NCBI GenBank assembly: GCA_049508565.1
Contig: JBELAT010000066.1
Span: 1-11,039, forward strand
Source of the DNA: CAIRNS01 sp049508565
GTDB taxonomy: Bacteria; Elusimicrobiota; Endomicrobiia; Endomicrobiales; CAIRNS01
Length of the DNA: 11,039 nucleotides
Direction of reading: 5' to 3'
This document shows, piece by piece, positions 1-7,291 of this stretch. A program made the position numbers and the translations under genes. The notes under the pieces are model-generated. The model was not told where the DNA came from, did no database searches, and saw only the letters and a program-made list of their open reading frames with translations. The stretch's first letter is position 1. Each line of letters starts with the position of its first letter.

Positions 1-313
1 AGTTTCCCCCAAGTCCCCCTCTTTTTGCTTCGCAATAGTGTCTTAACTTCAACACCTAAACGTCAAAATCTTAACACAATCACTGCTTATGCTTCGGTAA
101 CATTCTTAAATGAGTTGACAGGCTTACCCACCACTCTTTCCCCGCGCATGTAGTCATGCCGTAATACACGCAGTATGCGATAGTGTTCGAAACTCTGGAT
201 TGTTTACCTGCAGGCGGATTGAAAACCATGAGATTGTCTGTTAGCGGAAAGCGGGTAATCTGCACCGGAAACGCTAAAATCATCTTTGGCGTGGCCCGAT
301 CACGATAAAAGTG
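1..313. other. Leader region with no convincing gene
   Basis: No confident coding region is seen here. The left edge is pyrimidine-rich, with two C5 runs at about 6-19, then a small TTGC/GCAA hairpin at 25-35. A 67-codon open frame lies on the minus strand (283 to 80). It has no recognisable domain and no Shine-Dalgarno-like sequence before its ATG. A weak divergent promoter can be drawn for it on the minus strand (TTGCAC at 330-325, 17 nt, TATCGT at 307-302). I do not call it a gene. A short GCATG/CATGC inverted repeat lies at 146-159. The region may be ordinary intergenic sequence or the remnant of an older gene. Confidence 0.5.
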
Positions 314-342
314 TTGACTGGAATGTGCAATATGTTTATATG
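314..342 (+). promoter_or_regulatory. Sigma70-type promoter for the sugar-nucleotide/kinase/hisS gene cluster
   Basis: TTGACT at 314-319 is separated by 17 nt from TATATG at 337-342. This is a 5/6 match to the -35 consensus and 4/6 to the -10 consensus, at ideal spacing. Transcription would start near 349, giving a leader of about 135 nt before the first start codon at 485. A second, weaker candidate lies downstream: TTGATT 385-390, 17 nt, TAAACT 408-413. Both are called by eye only. Confidence 0.5.
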
Positions 343-350
343 TCTCATTG

Positions 351-384
351 CAAAACTTCTTTCAAAACTCCTTTCAAAACTCCG
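351..384 (+). repeat. Three tandem copies of a 12-nt leader repeat
   Basis: Units start at 351, 363 and 375. The first two are CAAAACTTCTTT and CAAAACTCCTTT, and the third is a partial CAAAACTCCG. They lie immediately downstream of the expected transcription start of promoter 314-342, so they would be at the very 5' end of the mRNA. CTCCTTT resembles the anti-Shine-Dalgarno end of 16S rRNA and could in principle pair with an AAGGAG-type site, but no such role is shown. Confidence 0.7.
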
Positions 385-392
385 TTGATTTT

Positions 393-407
393 TCATACCA
401 AGTATGA
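393..407. promoter_or_regulatory. Perfect inverted repeat, possible operator
   Basis: TCATAC and GTATGA form a perfect 6-bp inverted repeat around a 3-nt centre (CAA). It lies inside the spacer of the weaker candidate promoter TTGATT/TAAACT (385-413) and about 50 nt after the likely start site of the stronger one. This placement would suit a dimeric repressor, but a chance palindrome of this size cannot be excluded. Confidence 0.3.
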
Positions 408-440
408 TAAACTGGTGTGCATAAAATAACATAATTTACA

Positions 441-461
441 GCTGTCTTCTGTAGTGACAGC
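441..461 (+). promoter_or_regulatory. Leader hairpin just upstream of the first ribosome binding site
   Basis: GCTGTC (441-446) and GACAGC (456-461) pair perfectly around a 9-nt loop. The stem ends 10 nt before the GGAGG Shine-Dalgarno at 472-476. It could shape translation initiation of the first gene or stabilise the 5' end of the mRNA. No match to a known riboswitch class is recognised. Confidence 0.4.
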
Positions 462-484
462 CGATAATGCTGGAGGAAATCTTC

Positions 485-2983
485 ATGCAAGCAGTCATAA
501 TGGCCGGTGGATTCGGTACCCGTTTGCGGCCCATTACATGCAATATCCCTAAGCCCATGGCGCCAATGGCCAACAAGCCGATATTGCATCACATTATTGA
601 ACTTCTCAAAACTCACCATTTTACAGAATTGACGATGATGTTGTACTATCAGCCGGAAGTAATCATTGATTATTTTGGGGATGGTTCGTCGCTGGGAACT
701 TCTATACGGTACCTCAAACCTGAATCGGATGTAGGCACTGCGGGCAGCGTTAAATTCGCTCAAAAAGTTCTCTCTGACACCTTCATCGTCATTTCAGGAG
801 ATGTTCTCACCGATTTTGACCTCACTAAAGCGGTAGCGTTTCACCGCAAGAAAAAAGCGATTGCGACGATGATCCTGACACGGGTACCTGACCCTTTGCA
901 GTTTGGTGTGGTCATTACCGATGCCGAGGGCTGTATTGAACGCTTTTTGGAAAAACCGTCCTGGGGTGAAGTGTTTTCCGATACAATTAATACAGGAATT
1001 TACATTCTTGACCCGGTGGTTTTTGAATATATTCCGACTGATCGTGCCGTAGATTTTTCTAAAGACCTGTTTCCTCAACTGTTACGAGACGGAAAACCGT
1101 TGTTCGGATATGTTGCTGAAGGATACTGGAAAGATGTGGGTACTCACGACGAGTATCGGCTGGCACATTACGATATTTTAGATGGAAAAATTAAGATAGC
1201 ACCTGCCGGACACTGCGTCAGTGTCGGTGATAAGAAGATCATGGTTGGAAAAAACACGTGTATCGAAGAGGGAGTTGAAGTTGACGGGCAGGTAATTGTT
1301 GGCGATCATTGTCTCATTGAAAAAGGGGCCAAGCTCAGCAGATCGGTCATAGGTTCGTATGTCAAAATCCATTCAAAATCGGAAGTAATCGGATCGATTC
1401 TGTGGGACCATGCAGAACTGGGTAATGAAGCTCGTCTCAAGGAAGCGGTTATAGGACGAAAAACGAAAATCGGTGACCGTGCAGTAGTTCAGGTAGGTAC
1501 CGTTATTGCTGATGAATGTACGATTGGTGCTGGTGCGATTATCAGGACCAACCTGCGTATCTGGCCCCATAAAACAATTGAAGAAGGTGCGATACTTTCG
1601 ACGAGCCTTGTATGGGGAGAGAAATGGAATAAAGCACTTTTTAGCGGATACGGTATCACCGGACTTGCTAATATCGAGATAACACCGGAATTTGCGGCAA
1701 AAATCGGATCCGCCTATGGAGCGTATCTCGGCAAGTCGGCATATGTCATTACTTCTCGCGATGCGCACAAGGTTACCAGGATGATCAAGCGTTCGATGAT
1801 CTCAGGGTTGTTGTCTGCCGGTGTCCGGGTGGGTGATCTCCAAACGGCGCCAATCCCGGTTGTTCGTTATGAGCTTGGCAAAGAAGGGGAAACCGGCGGT
1901 ATCCATGTGCGCCAGTCTCCCTACGACGGACGGTTAGTTGACATTAAATTTTTTGACGCCAATGGTCATGATATTGCTATTCATCAGGAAAAAGCTATTG
2001 AACAATTGTTTTTCAGAGAAGATTTTAAACGAGCGAGTCTTGAAGAGGTAGGAGAATTGACGGTGCCACCCCGAGCACTTGAATATTATAAAGATGGATT
2101 TTTAAAAGCGATCGATACTGCGGCGATTCGTTCGGCGAATTTTAAAATAGTATTGGATTACGCTTTTTCATCAGCTTCAATGGTTTTTCCGGCGATTCTT
2201 GGCGAGTTGGGTCTCGATATTGTGGCGCTTAATGCGTATGTTAATCCCAGCAAAGTAACCAGAACCGAGGCGGAATTTAAGCACTCGCTCAATCAATTGT
2301 CAGATATTGTTACCACGCTGAAAGCCGACGCGGGTTTTTTGATCGATACCGGTGCAGAAAAGATTTTTTTGGTCGACGAACGCGGACGTATCGTTCCCGA
2401 TTCGCTGGCTCTGGTTCTGGTCGCCGACCTGGTGATGCGTACGCATAAAAAAGGTACCATAGCCGTTCCGGTGCATGTCTCATCAGTTATCGAAGAGCTG
2501 GCGGGCAGGTTCGATATGAAGGTCAAACGGACACCCTCAAATGCCCGTCAGATCTGTGTGGCTGCGCGAGATAAGGATGTGGTGTTTATGGCCGACGGTA
2601 CCGGCGGATTCATTTTCCCTGAGTTCCAGCCAGCGTTCGATGCAATGTATGCAATCGGCAAAATTCTTGAAATGATGGGCAAGGAAAAGATCCAGTTCAA
2701 TCGCATCAGCCGTGACATTCCATCTTTTGAAGTGCTGCATAAAAAAGTGCCCTGCTCATGGGACAAAAAGGGTCAGACGATGCGCTGGGCTATTGCCGAA
2801 GCAAAAGGGAAAAGAGCTGAATTGATCGAAGGCGTAAAAATTCATTTCAAAAAAAGCTGGGTATTGCTGGTGCCGGACTCCGATGAGGCATATTTCCATA
2901 TCTGGGTGGAATCTGATAACGAACAGACGGCAAAAGATATGATGCATGAGTATGTGGAAAAAGTACGACACTGGCAGGAATAA
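485..2983 (+). CDS. Sugar-1-phosphate nucleotidyltransferase fused to a degenerate phosphohexomutase domain
   Basis: The 832-residue protein resembles the mannose-1-phosphate guanylyltransferase/phosphomannomutase fusion family. These enzymes make an activated sugar (GDP-mannose or a similar NDP-hexose) in the cytoplasm for surface glycans. The N-terminal Rossmann-like nucleotidyltransferase (about 1-235) has GGFGTRLRP (8-16), PKPM (22-25), GTAGS (84-88), SGD (104-106), EKP (156-158) and WKDVGT (215-220). A left-handed beta-helix of hexapeptide repeats covers about 245-375. The C-terminal half (about 385-825) has a phosphohexomutase fold pattern but lacks the active motifs: the serine loop reads VRQSPYD (475-481), the metal loop reads DTGAEK (621-626), and the RxSGTEP phosphate loop is absent. 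That half is therefore probably structural or regulatory. The start at 485 is chosen because GGAGG (472-476) is 8 nt upstream and MQAVIMAGG is the family's usual N-terminus. An in-frame ATG at 467 precedes the Shine-Dalgarno. GDP, UDP or dTDP specificity cannot be read from sequence. Confidence 0.9.
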   Translation: MQAVIMAGGFGTRLRPITCNIPKPMAPMANKPILHHIIELLKTHHFTELTMMLYYQPEVIIDYFGDGSSLGTSIRYLKPESDVGTAGSVKFAQKVLSDTFIVISGDVLTDFDLTKAVAFHRKKKAIATMILTRVPDPLQFGVVITDAEGCIERFLEKPSWGEVFSDTINTGIYILDPVVFEYIPTDRAVDFSKDLFPQLLRDGKPLFGYVAEGYWKDVGTHDEYRLAHYDILDGKIKIAPAGHCVSVGDKKIMVGKNTCIEEGVEVDGQVIVGDHCLIEKGAKLSRSVIGSYVKIHSKSEVIGSILWDHAELGNEARLKEAVIGRKTKIGDRAVVQVGTVIADECTIGAGAIIRTNLRIWPHKTIEEGAILSTSLVWGEKWNKALFSGYGITGLANIEITPEFAAKIGSAYGAYLGKSAYVITSRDAHKVTRMIKRSMISGLLSAGVRVGDLQTAPIPVVRYELGKEGETGGIHVRQSPYDGRLVDIKFFDANGHDIAIHQEKAIEQLFFREDFKRASLEEVGELTVPPRALEYYKDGFLKAIDTAAIRSANFKIVLDYAFSSASMVFPAILGELGLDIVALNAYVNPSKVTRTEAEFKHSLNQLSDIVTTLKADAGFLIDTGAEKIFLVDERGRIVPDSLALVLVADLVMRTHKKGTIAVPVHVSSVIEELAGRFDMKVKRTPSNARQICVAARDKDVVFMADGTGGFIFPEFQPAFDAMYAIGKILEMMGKEKIQFNRISRDIPSFEVLHKKVPCSWDKKGQTMRWAIAEAKGKRAELIEGVKIHFKKSWVLLVPDSDEAYFHIWVESDNEQTAKDMMHEYVEKVRHWQE

Positions 2984-3000
2984 AATAAGCGGAAAAGACA

Positions 3001-3028
3001 CTGCTCGGGCATCATGAGACCCGGGCGG
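3001..3028 (+). promoter_or_regulatory. Intercistronic hairpin between the two sugar genes
   Basis: Positions 3001-3009 pair with 3020-3028 in a 9-bp stem with two G-U pairs, around a 10-nt loop. It sits in the 86-nt gap between the nucleotidyltransferase fusion and the intact mutase. No T-run follows (the next bases are AGAATTTAAAA), so it is not a standard intrinsic terminator. It may mark an mRNA processing or stability point that sets relative expression of the two genes. Confidence 0.45.
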
Positions 3029-3069
3029 AGAATTTAAAACTTCAACAAAAAAATGAGAGGGGCCGGTAT

Positions 3070-4500
3070 ATGATTACGTTTGGAACTTCGGGGTGGCGGG
3101 GAATAATTGCAGACGATTTTACGTTTGATAATGTCCGGCTTGTTACTCAGGCTATCGCCAACTATGTCAACACTGTTGCCGATGAGCAGAAACGAAAACA
3201 ATGCACGGTGATAGTGGGATATGACACACGCTTTCTGTCCGAACGGTTTGCCGAGCTTTCGGCGGAAGTCCTTGCAGGAAACGGCATCAAAACACTCTTG
3301 TGTGACCGCGACACGCCGACGCCGGTTATATCCTATGAGATAATCCGTCGCAAGATCGATGGTGGCATCAATTTTACAGCCAGCCACAATCCCCCTCAGT
3401 ACAACGGGCTCAAATTTACTCCCGCCTGGGGTGGTCCCGCACTGCCGGCAACAACTAAATCGATTGAGGCGTTCTGTGCACGCACACCGCGCCCGGATAT
3501 CAAGAGTATGCCCCTTGACCAAGCAAAGAAACAGAAACTGGTAGAATACTTCAATCCGCGCCCGTTATACCTAAAGCGTATCAAGGAACTGATTAATCTC
3601 AAGATCATCAAAAAACGTAATTGCAAGATTGCTACTGATCTTTTAAACGGCACGGCAACGGGATATCTTGACGAATTGCTGCGAAGTGCCGGCATACGTC
3701 AAATTATCACCCGAAACTGGCGGGATGTGCTCTTTGGCGGCAACGCCCCGGAGCCGTCACAGGATAATTTAAAAAGTCTGGTCAGCATTATGAAAAAAGA
3801 GTCCTGTCATCTGGGACTTGCTACTGATGGTGATGCTGACAGGTTCGGAATCCTTGACTCAGATGGTGCCTTTATCAACCCGAACATGACCATTGCACTC
3901 CTGTTGTATCACCTGGTAAAAACCCGTAAGTGGAAGGGCATCGTTGTCCGAAGTGTCATGACGACACATCTCATCGACAAGATCGCGGCAAAGTTTGGCG
4001 TGGCTGTCAAAGAAACGCCCGTGGGATTTAAGTATATTGGGGATATCATGGTCAATAATCCCGCCGATTTTATTATTGGTGGTGAAGAATCTGGCGGTTT
4101 GACTATCCGTGGTCATGTGCCGGAAAAAGATGGCATATTAGCCTGTTTGTTGGTTGCCGAGATGGTTGCAATGGCCGGCAAACCTATTAAAGGAATTCTT
4201 GAGGACATCGAGAAAATGGTGGGGGTTGTTGTATCAGATCGACTCAATATGCATCTGGCTCCCGAAGTGGTTGATGCTGTGCGCAAAAAAATGGCTGGTA
4301 AAAAGCCGGCCAGCATCGGAAGTTTTACGGTCAGTAAAATCGTTGAGATTGACGGATGCAAATTTATTTTCACTGATGGATCGTGGATGGGTATTCGCAT
4401 GTCGGGCACGGAGCCCGTGGTACGGCTGTATTTTGAAACAGATTCACCTGCCAAAATGAAAAAACTGATTGCAGCAGGCAAGCACTATATTATAGCATGA
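3070..4500 (+). CDS. Phosphomannomutase/phosphoglucomutase, intact alpha-D-phosphohexomutase
   Basis: This cytoplasmic enzyme interconverts hexose 6-phosphate and hexose 1-phosphate through a phosphoserine, and would supply the substrate of the upstream nucleotidyltransferase. All four signature loops of the alpha-D-phosphohexomutase family are present in the 476 residues. TASHNP (103-108) carries the catalytic Ser105. DGDADR (253-258) binds the metal. GGEESGG (337-343) reads the sugar. RMSGTEP (443-449) holds the phosphate. The length is typical of bacterial PMM/PGM. The ATG at 3070 has a purine-rich GAGAGGGG (3055-3062) 7 nt upstream. Its stop codon overlaps the next start (ATGA at 4497-4500). 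Preference for mannose, glucose or glucosamine phosphate cannot be decided; a GlmM role looks less likely given the sugar-nucleotide neighbour. Confidence 0.92.
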   Translation: MITFGTSGWRGIIADDFTFDNVRLVTQAIANYVNTVADEQKRKQCTVIVGYDTRFLSERFAELSAEVLAGNGIKTLLCDRDTPTPVISYEIIRRKIDGGINFTASHNPPQYNGLKFTPAWGGPALPATTKSIEAFCARTPRPDIKSMPLDQAKKQKLVEYFNPRPLYLKRIKELINLKIIKKRNCKIATDLLNGTATGYLDELLRSAGIRQIITRNWRDVLFGGNAPEPSQDNLKSLVSIMKKESCHLGLATDGDADRFGILDSDGAFINPNMTIALLLYHLVKTRKWKGIVVRSVMTTHLIDKIAAKFGVAVKETPVGFKYIGDIMVNNPADFIIGGEESGGLTIRGHVPEKDGILACLLVAEMVAMAGKPIKGILEDIEKMVGVVVSDRLNMHLAPEVVDAVRKKMAGKKPASIGSFTVSKIVEIDGCKFIFTDGSWMGIRMSGTEPVVRLYFETDSPAKMKKLIAAGKHYIIA

Positions 4501-6041
4501 TGCCTTTTGAGTATCTTCTTGAGGCAAATCGAATTCTTTCCTCAACTTTGGACATAACCGACCTTTTGCGGAAAGTGATGAGCTATGCCACTGCCGTGGT
4601 GGATGCTGAAACCTCTTCTCTGCTTCTCTATGATGAGTCGACTCGGGAATTATATTTTGCCCTTGCCCTTACCGATAAAGAATCAGCTTTAAAAAAAATA
4701 CGTTTGCCATTGGGTAAAGGTATTGCCGGGGTTGTCGCACAGACCCGCGTCACTCGCATTGCTAATGATGTGTCGCAGGATCCGTCCTGGACTGCTGATG
4801 CTGACAGCAAAACTTCTTTTACCACCCGATCGGTCCTTGCGGTGCCTCTGGTCTGCAGAGACCGTCTACTGGGGGTAGTTGAAGCGATTAACCGTAAGGA
4901 AGGTATATTTTCTGATGAAGATGCCCGGATGCTTGAGGCTTTTGCGGGGCAGGCGGCTGTCGCCATAGATAATGCGAGAATATTTGAAAGCCTTTATGAA
5001 GAAAAAAGTAAGTTGCAGGCAATATTCACACAGATGTCCGATGGGGCAATCCTGGCAGACTCAACCGGAAAAAAAATCTTAACCAATGATGCGGTAAGAC
5101 GTTTAATCGGCAGTGAACAGTGTTCCCAGCCGCTTGTCAAAGATATGTTTCGCGGCTTTGTTTCGACGCCTCCGCTGGAATCGTTATTGTTACACACAGA
5201 ACGATCGTCGGATATAGAGTTACAGCGGGGTGAAGGCAAGTCATTGTTTTTACAAGGAACCATCACGGCGGTAGTTGATTCCGTTGGGAAACTATGGGGA
5301 TCGGTCTTTCTCGTGCGCGATGTCACGATTGAAAAAAAAGATGTGTTCTTTAAACGGAGTTTTCTTTCGCTCATTAGCCACAAACTTCGAACGCCTCTGG
5401 TGACTATTCTTGGTCATTGTCCCTTACTGCTTGAAGACGATCAATTGTCCGAGGTTCATAAAAAAGGGATTAGAAGTATATATAAACAGGGAAGTCACCT
5501 GGCAAAGTTGGTGGAAAAATTACTCCAGTTTACGCTCGTGGACAGCGAAGCATTATCTCTTGAGACTGTACCGTGCAGGTTTGTTGATGTTGTCGGTTTG
5601 GCATTGGCTGATATGAGTCAATATATAGAAGATGAAAAAGTTGAAATTCATATTGACAGCTCAGTTGAGGGGCTTCCGATCATAAGCATGGACAAAGGAA
5701 AAATGACTATTGTTGTAAGAAATATTATAGAAAATGCAATAAAGTTCAATCCATCTGCGGGGAAAAAAGTTATGGTTCGCGCATGGCGGGATACACTATT
5801 AACGGGCATTTCCATTGCTGATAACGGGCCCGGCATTCCTCCTGAAGAACACCTCAGGATATTTGATAAATTTTATCAGGTCGAAGAATCATTTACCGGA
5901 CAAGTGCCTGGAGCAGGGCTGGGGCTTTCTCTGGCAAAACATATTGTTGAGAAGCATGGCGGATGCATTAATATAGAAAGTTCTCCGGGGTGTGGCAGTG
6001 TTTTTTTTATTGGAATGCAAAATAAAGGAGCCGTTGCATGA
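4497..6041 (+). CDS. Soluble GAF-PAS sensor histidine kinase
   Basis: This is a 514-residue sensor kinase without membrane segments or a signal peptide, so it should sense a cytoplasmic cue. The domains run as follows: GAF (about 15-165), a short linker helix, a PAS-like domain (about 172-280), a HisKA dimerisation domain (about 285-350) and HATPase_c (about 395-508). The H-box SHKLRTPL carries the phospho-acceptor His295. The N-box is NIIENAIKFN (409-418), the G1 box is DNGPGI (442-447) and the G2 box is GAGLGL (472-477). Oddly, Lys296 takes the place of the usual Glu or Asp after the phospho-His. No response regulator gene is in the window, so its partner must lie elsewhere. The start overlaps the mutase stop (ATGA) and has no Shine-Dalgarno, implying translational coupling. 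A second ATG follows at 4500. The effect of the signal on its neighbours is unknown. Confidence 0.9.
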   Translation: MMPFEYLLEANRILSSTLDITDLLRKVMSYATAVVDAETSSLLLYDESTRELYFALALTDKESALKKIRLPLGKGIAGVVAQTRVTRIANDVSQDPSWTADADSKTSFTTRSVLAVPLVCRDRLLGVVEAINRKEGIFSDEDARMLEAFAGQAAVAIDNARIFESLYEEKSKLQAIFTQMSDGAILADSTGKKILTNDAVRRLIGSEQCSQPLVKDMFRGFVSTPPLESLLLHTERSSDIELQRGEGKSLFLQGTITAVVDSVGKLWGSVFLVRDVTIEKKDVFFKRSFLSLISHKLRTPLVTILGHCPLLLEDDQLSEVHKKGIRSIYKQGSHLAKLVEKLLQFTLVDSEALSLETVPCRFVDVVGLALADMSQYIEDEKVEIHIDSSVEGLPIISMDKGKMTIVVRNIIENAIKFNPSAGKKVMVRAWRDTLLTGISIADNGPGIPPEEHLRIFDKFYQVEESFTGQVPGAGLGLSLAKHIVEKHGGCINIESSPGCGSVFFIGMQNKGAVA

Positions 6042-7291
6042 ATTTTTCCGCGCCGCGGGGCACGCATGACGTCTGGGGCGAGATGACTCGAAAACTGCAG
6101 TTTCTTGAACAGATGAGTCGTTCCGTGTTTGGGCGATACAATTATTCGGAGATCCGCACACCGGTGTTTGAGGATGCGGGGTTATTTACTCGTTCAATTG
6201 GTGAATCAACCGATATCGTTGAAAAAGAAATGTATGTGTTTGAAGACCGCAAAGGACGAAAACTTGCTTTGCGCCCGGAAGGAACAGCTTCTGTGGTACG
6301 TGCATATCTTGAGCACAACTTGTCGCAGGAATTGCCGGTAAGCAAGTTATATTATATGGGTTCAATGTTTCGCTATGAACGGCCCCAGGCAGGCCGGTAC
6401 CGCGAGTTTTTTCAGATTGGAGCCGAATATTTCGGTAACGCCGCTCCCGGCGCCGATGCAGAAGTTATTATGCTTGCCCGAGACGTGTTGTTAAGCGTCG
6501 GGCTCACGGATGTGTCAATCCATATTAACAGTCTCGGGTGTTCGGAATGCCGACCAGCGTTTCGCGACGCGTTAAAAAAATATTTTTGTTCTCAATCTGA
6601 TTTATGCTCGGATTGCCAGCGGCGACTGGAGCGTAACCCTTTACGTCTTCTTGACTGCAAAATAGATGGTCATAAATTCCAGCAGGTTCCGCAGGTAACA
6701 GATCACCTCTGCCAACACTGCGCCACTCATTTTCAGTCTGTAAAGGAACTGCTCGATGCGGCACATTGTACGTATGTTGTCAACCCGCGCCTGGTCCGCG
6801 GGTTGGACTATTATACACGCACGGTCTTTGAGATTCGTTCAGCACACGTCGGCTCACAGGATGCACTTGCCGCCGGAGGCAGATACGATAATCTGATCCA
6901 CGATGTGGGCGGTCCGACGACGCCGAGTGTTGGATTTGCGCTGGGTTCTGAACGGGTTCTGATGGCGTGCGATAATGGGAAAACACTTTCAGATTTACCC
7001 CATACTGAGGGTGTGTTTATCGCTGTTACCGATCAGTCGATGCTCACGCCTGCTTTTTCTGTGGCTACGATATTACGAGGGATGGCTCAGGTGATCCGTC
7101 GTGTCGAAGGCCCGTTTGCTGACAAGACACTTAAGAGCCAGATGAAGCTTGCAGACAGGATGGGCGCACAAAAAGTGCTCATTTTTGGCAATGATGAATA
7201 TGCTCGCGGGATGGTTCTTGTTCGCGATATGAAAACGCAAACCCAAACAGAACGTGAAATTTCCCAGTTGATAAAGGGGGGGGATTGCTAA
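6038..7291 (+). CDS. hisS: Histidyl-tRNA synthetase
   Basis: HisRS is a class II aminoacyl-tRNA synthetase that charges tRNA-His with histidine in the cytoplasm. The 417 residues match the usual bacterial length. The N-terminus has APRGTHD (5-11). Motif 2 is FRYERPQAGRYREFFQ (111-126). The HisRS-specific signature LVRGLDYYTR is at 252-261. Motif 3 comprises GGRYDNL (280-286) and GFALGSERV (299-307). The insertion domain carries Cys168, 171, 190, 193, 207, 225 and 228. A C-terminal anticodon-binding domain spans about 322-415. A strong AAGGAG (6025-6030) lies 7 nt before ATG, inside the kinase gene, and the kinase stop overlaps the start (ATGA). This is a catalytic HisRS and not the HisZ paralogue, since motif 2 and the histidine-binding signature are intact. 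The last codons run through a G8 tract that also serves as the ribosome binding site of the next gene. Confidence 0.97.
   Translation: MNFSAPRGTHDVWGEMTRKLQFLEQMSRSVFGRYNYSEIRTPVFEDAGLFTRSIGESTDIVEKEMYVFEDRKGRKLALRPEGTASVVRAYLEHNLSQELPVSKLYYMGSMFRYERPQAGRYREFFQIGAEYFGNAAPGADAEVIMLARDVLLSVGLTDVSIHINSLGCSECRPAFRDALKKYFCSQSDLCSDCQRRLERNPLRLLDCKIDGHKFQQVPQVTDHLCQHCATHFQSVKELLDAAHCTYVVNPRLVRGLDYYTRTVFEIRSAHVGSQDALAAGGRYDNLIHDVGGPTTPSVGFALGSERVLMACDNGKTLSDLPHTEGVFIAVTDQSMLTPAFSVATILRGMAQVIRRVEGPFADKTLKSQMKLADRMGAQKVLIFGNDEYARGMVLVRDMKTQTQTEREISQLIKGGDC
7276..7283 (+). repeat. G8 homopolymer at the hisS/cyclase junction
   Basis: Eight consecutive G residues encode Gly-Gly near the end of hisS and form the core of the ribosome binding site for the TTG start at 7285. 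A -1 slip on this run would put ribosomes into the cyclase frame and bypass the hisS stop at 7289-7291. Runs of this length are also mutation-prone at the DNA level. Confidence 0.8.

Noticed and set aside
351..384. CRISPR-like array
   Set aside because: The 12-nt units are directly tandem without spacers and no cas genes are present.
467..484. Upstream in-frame ATG at 467 as start of the nucleotidyltransferase
   Set aside because: The Shine-Dalgarno GGAGG at 472-476 lies downstream of it and correctly spaced for ATG 485, where the family N-terminus begins.
374..763. 129-codon minus-strand frame across the leader and the start of the nucleotidyltransferase
   Set aside because: Most of it is antisense to the conserved nucleotidyltransferase N-terminus and it has no recognisable features.
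3001..3028. Intrinsic terminator between the two sugar genes
   Set aside because: The stem is not followed by a T-run, so I report it only as an intercistronic hairpin.
3034..3522. 162-codon open frame on the minus strand
   Set aside because: It lies entirely opposite the start of the intact phosphohexomutase, whose catalytic motifs are certain; no domain or ribosome binding site is seen.
6001..6008. T8 run near the end of the kinase gene as a terminator or slippage site
   Set aside because: It encodes Phe codons in the conserved last strand of the ATPase domain, has no stem before it, and the frame continues normally to the stop.
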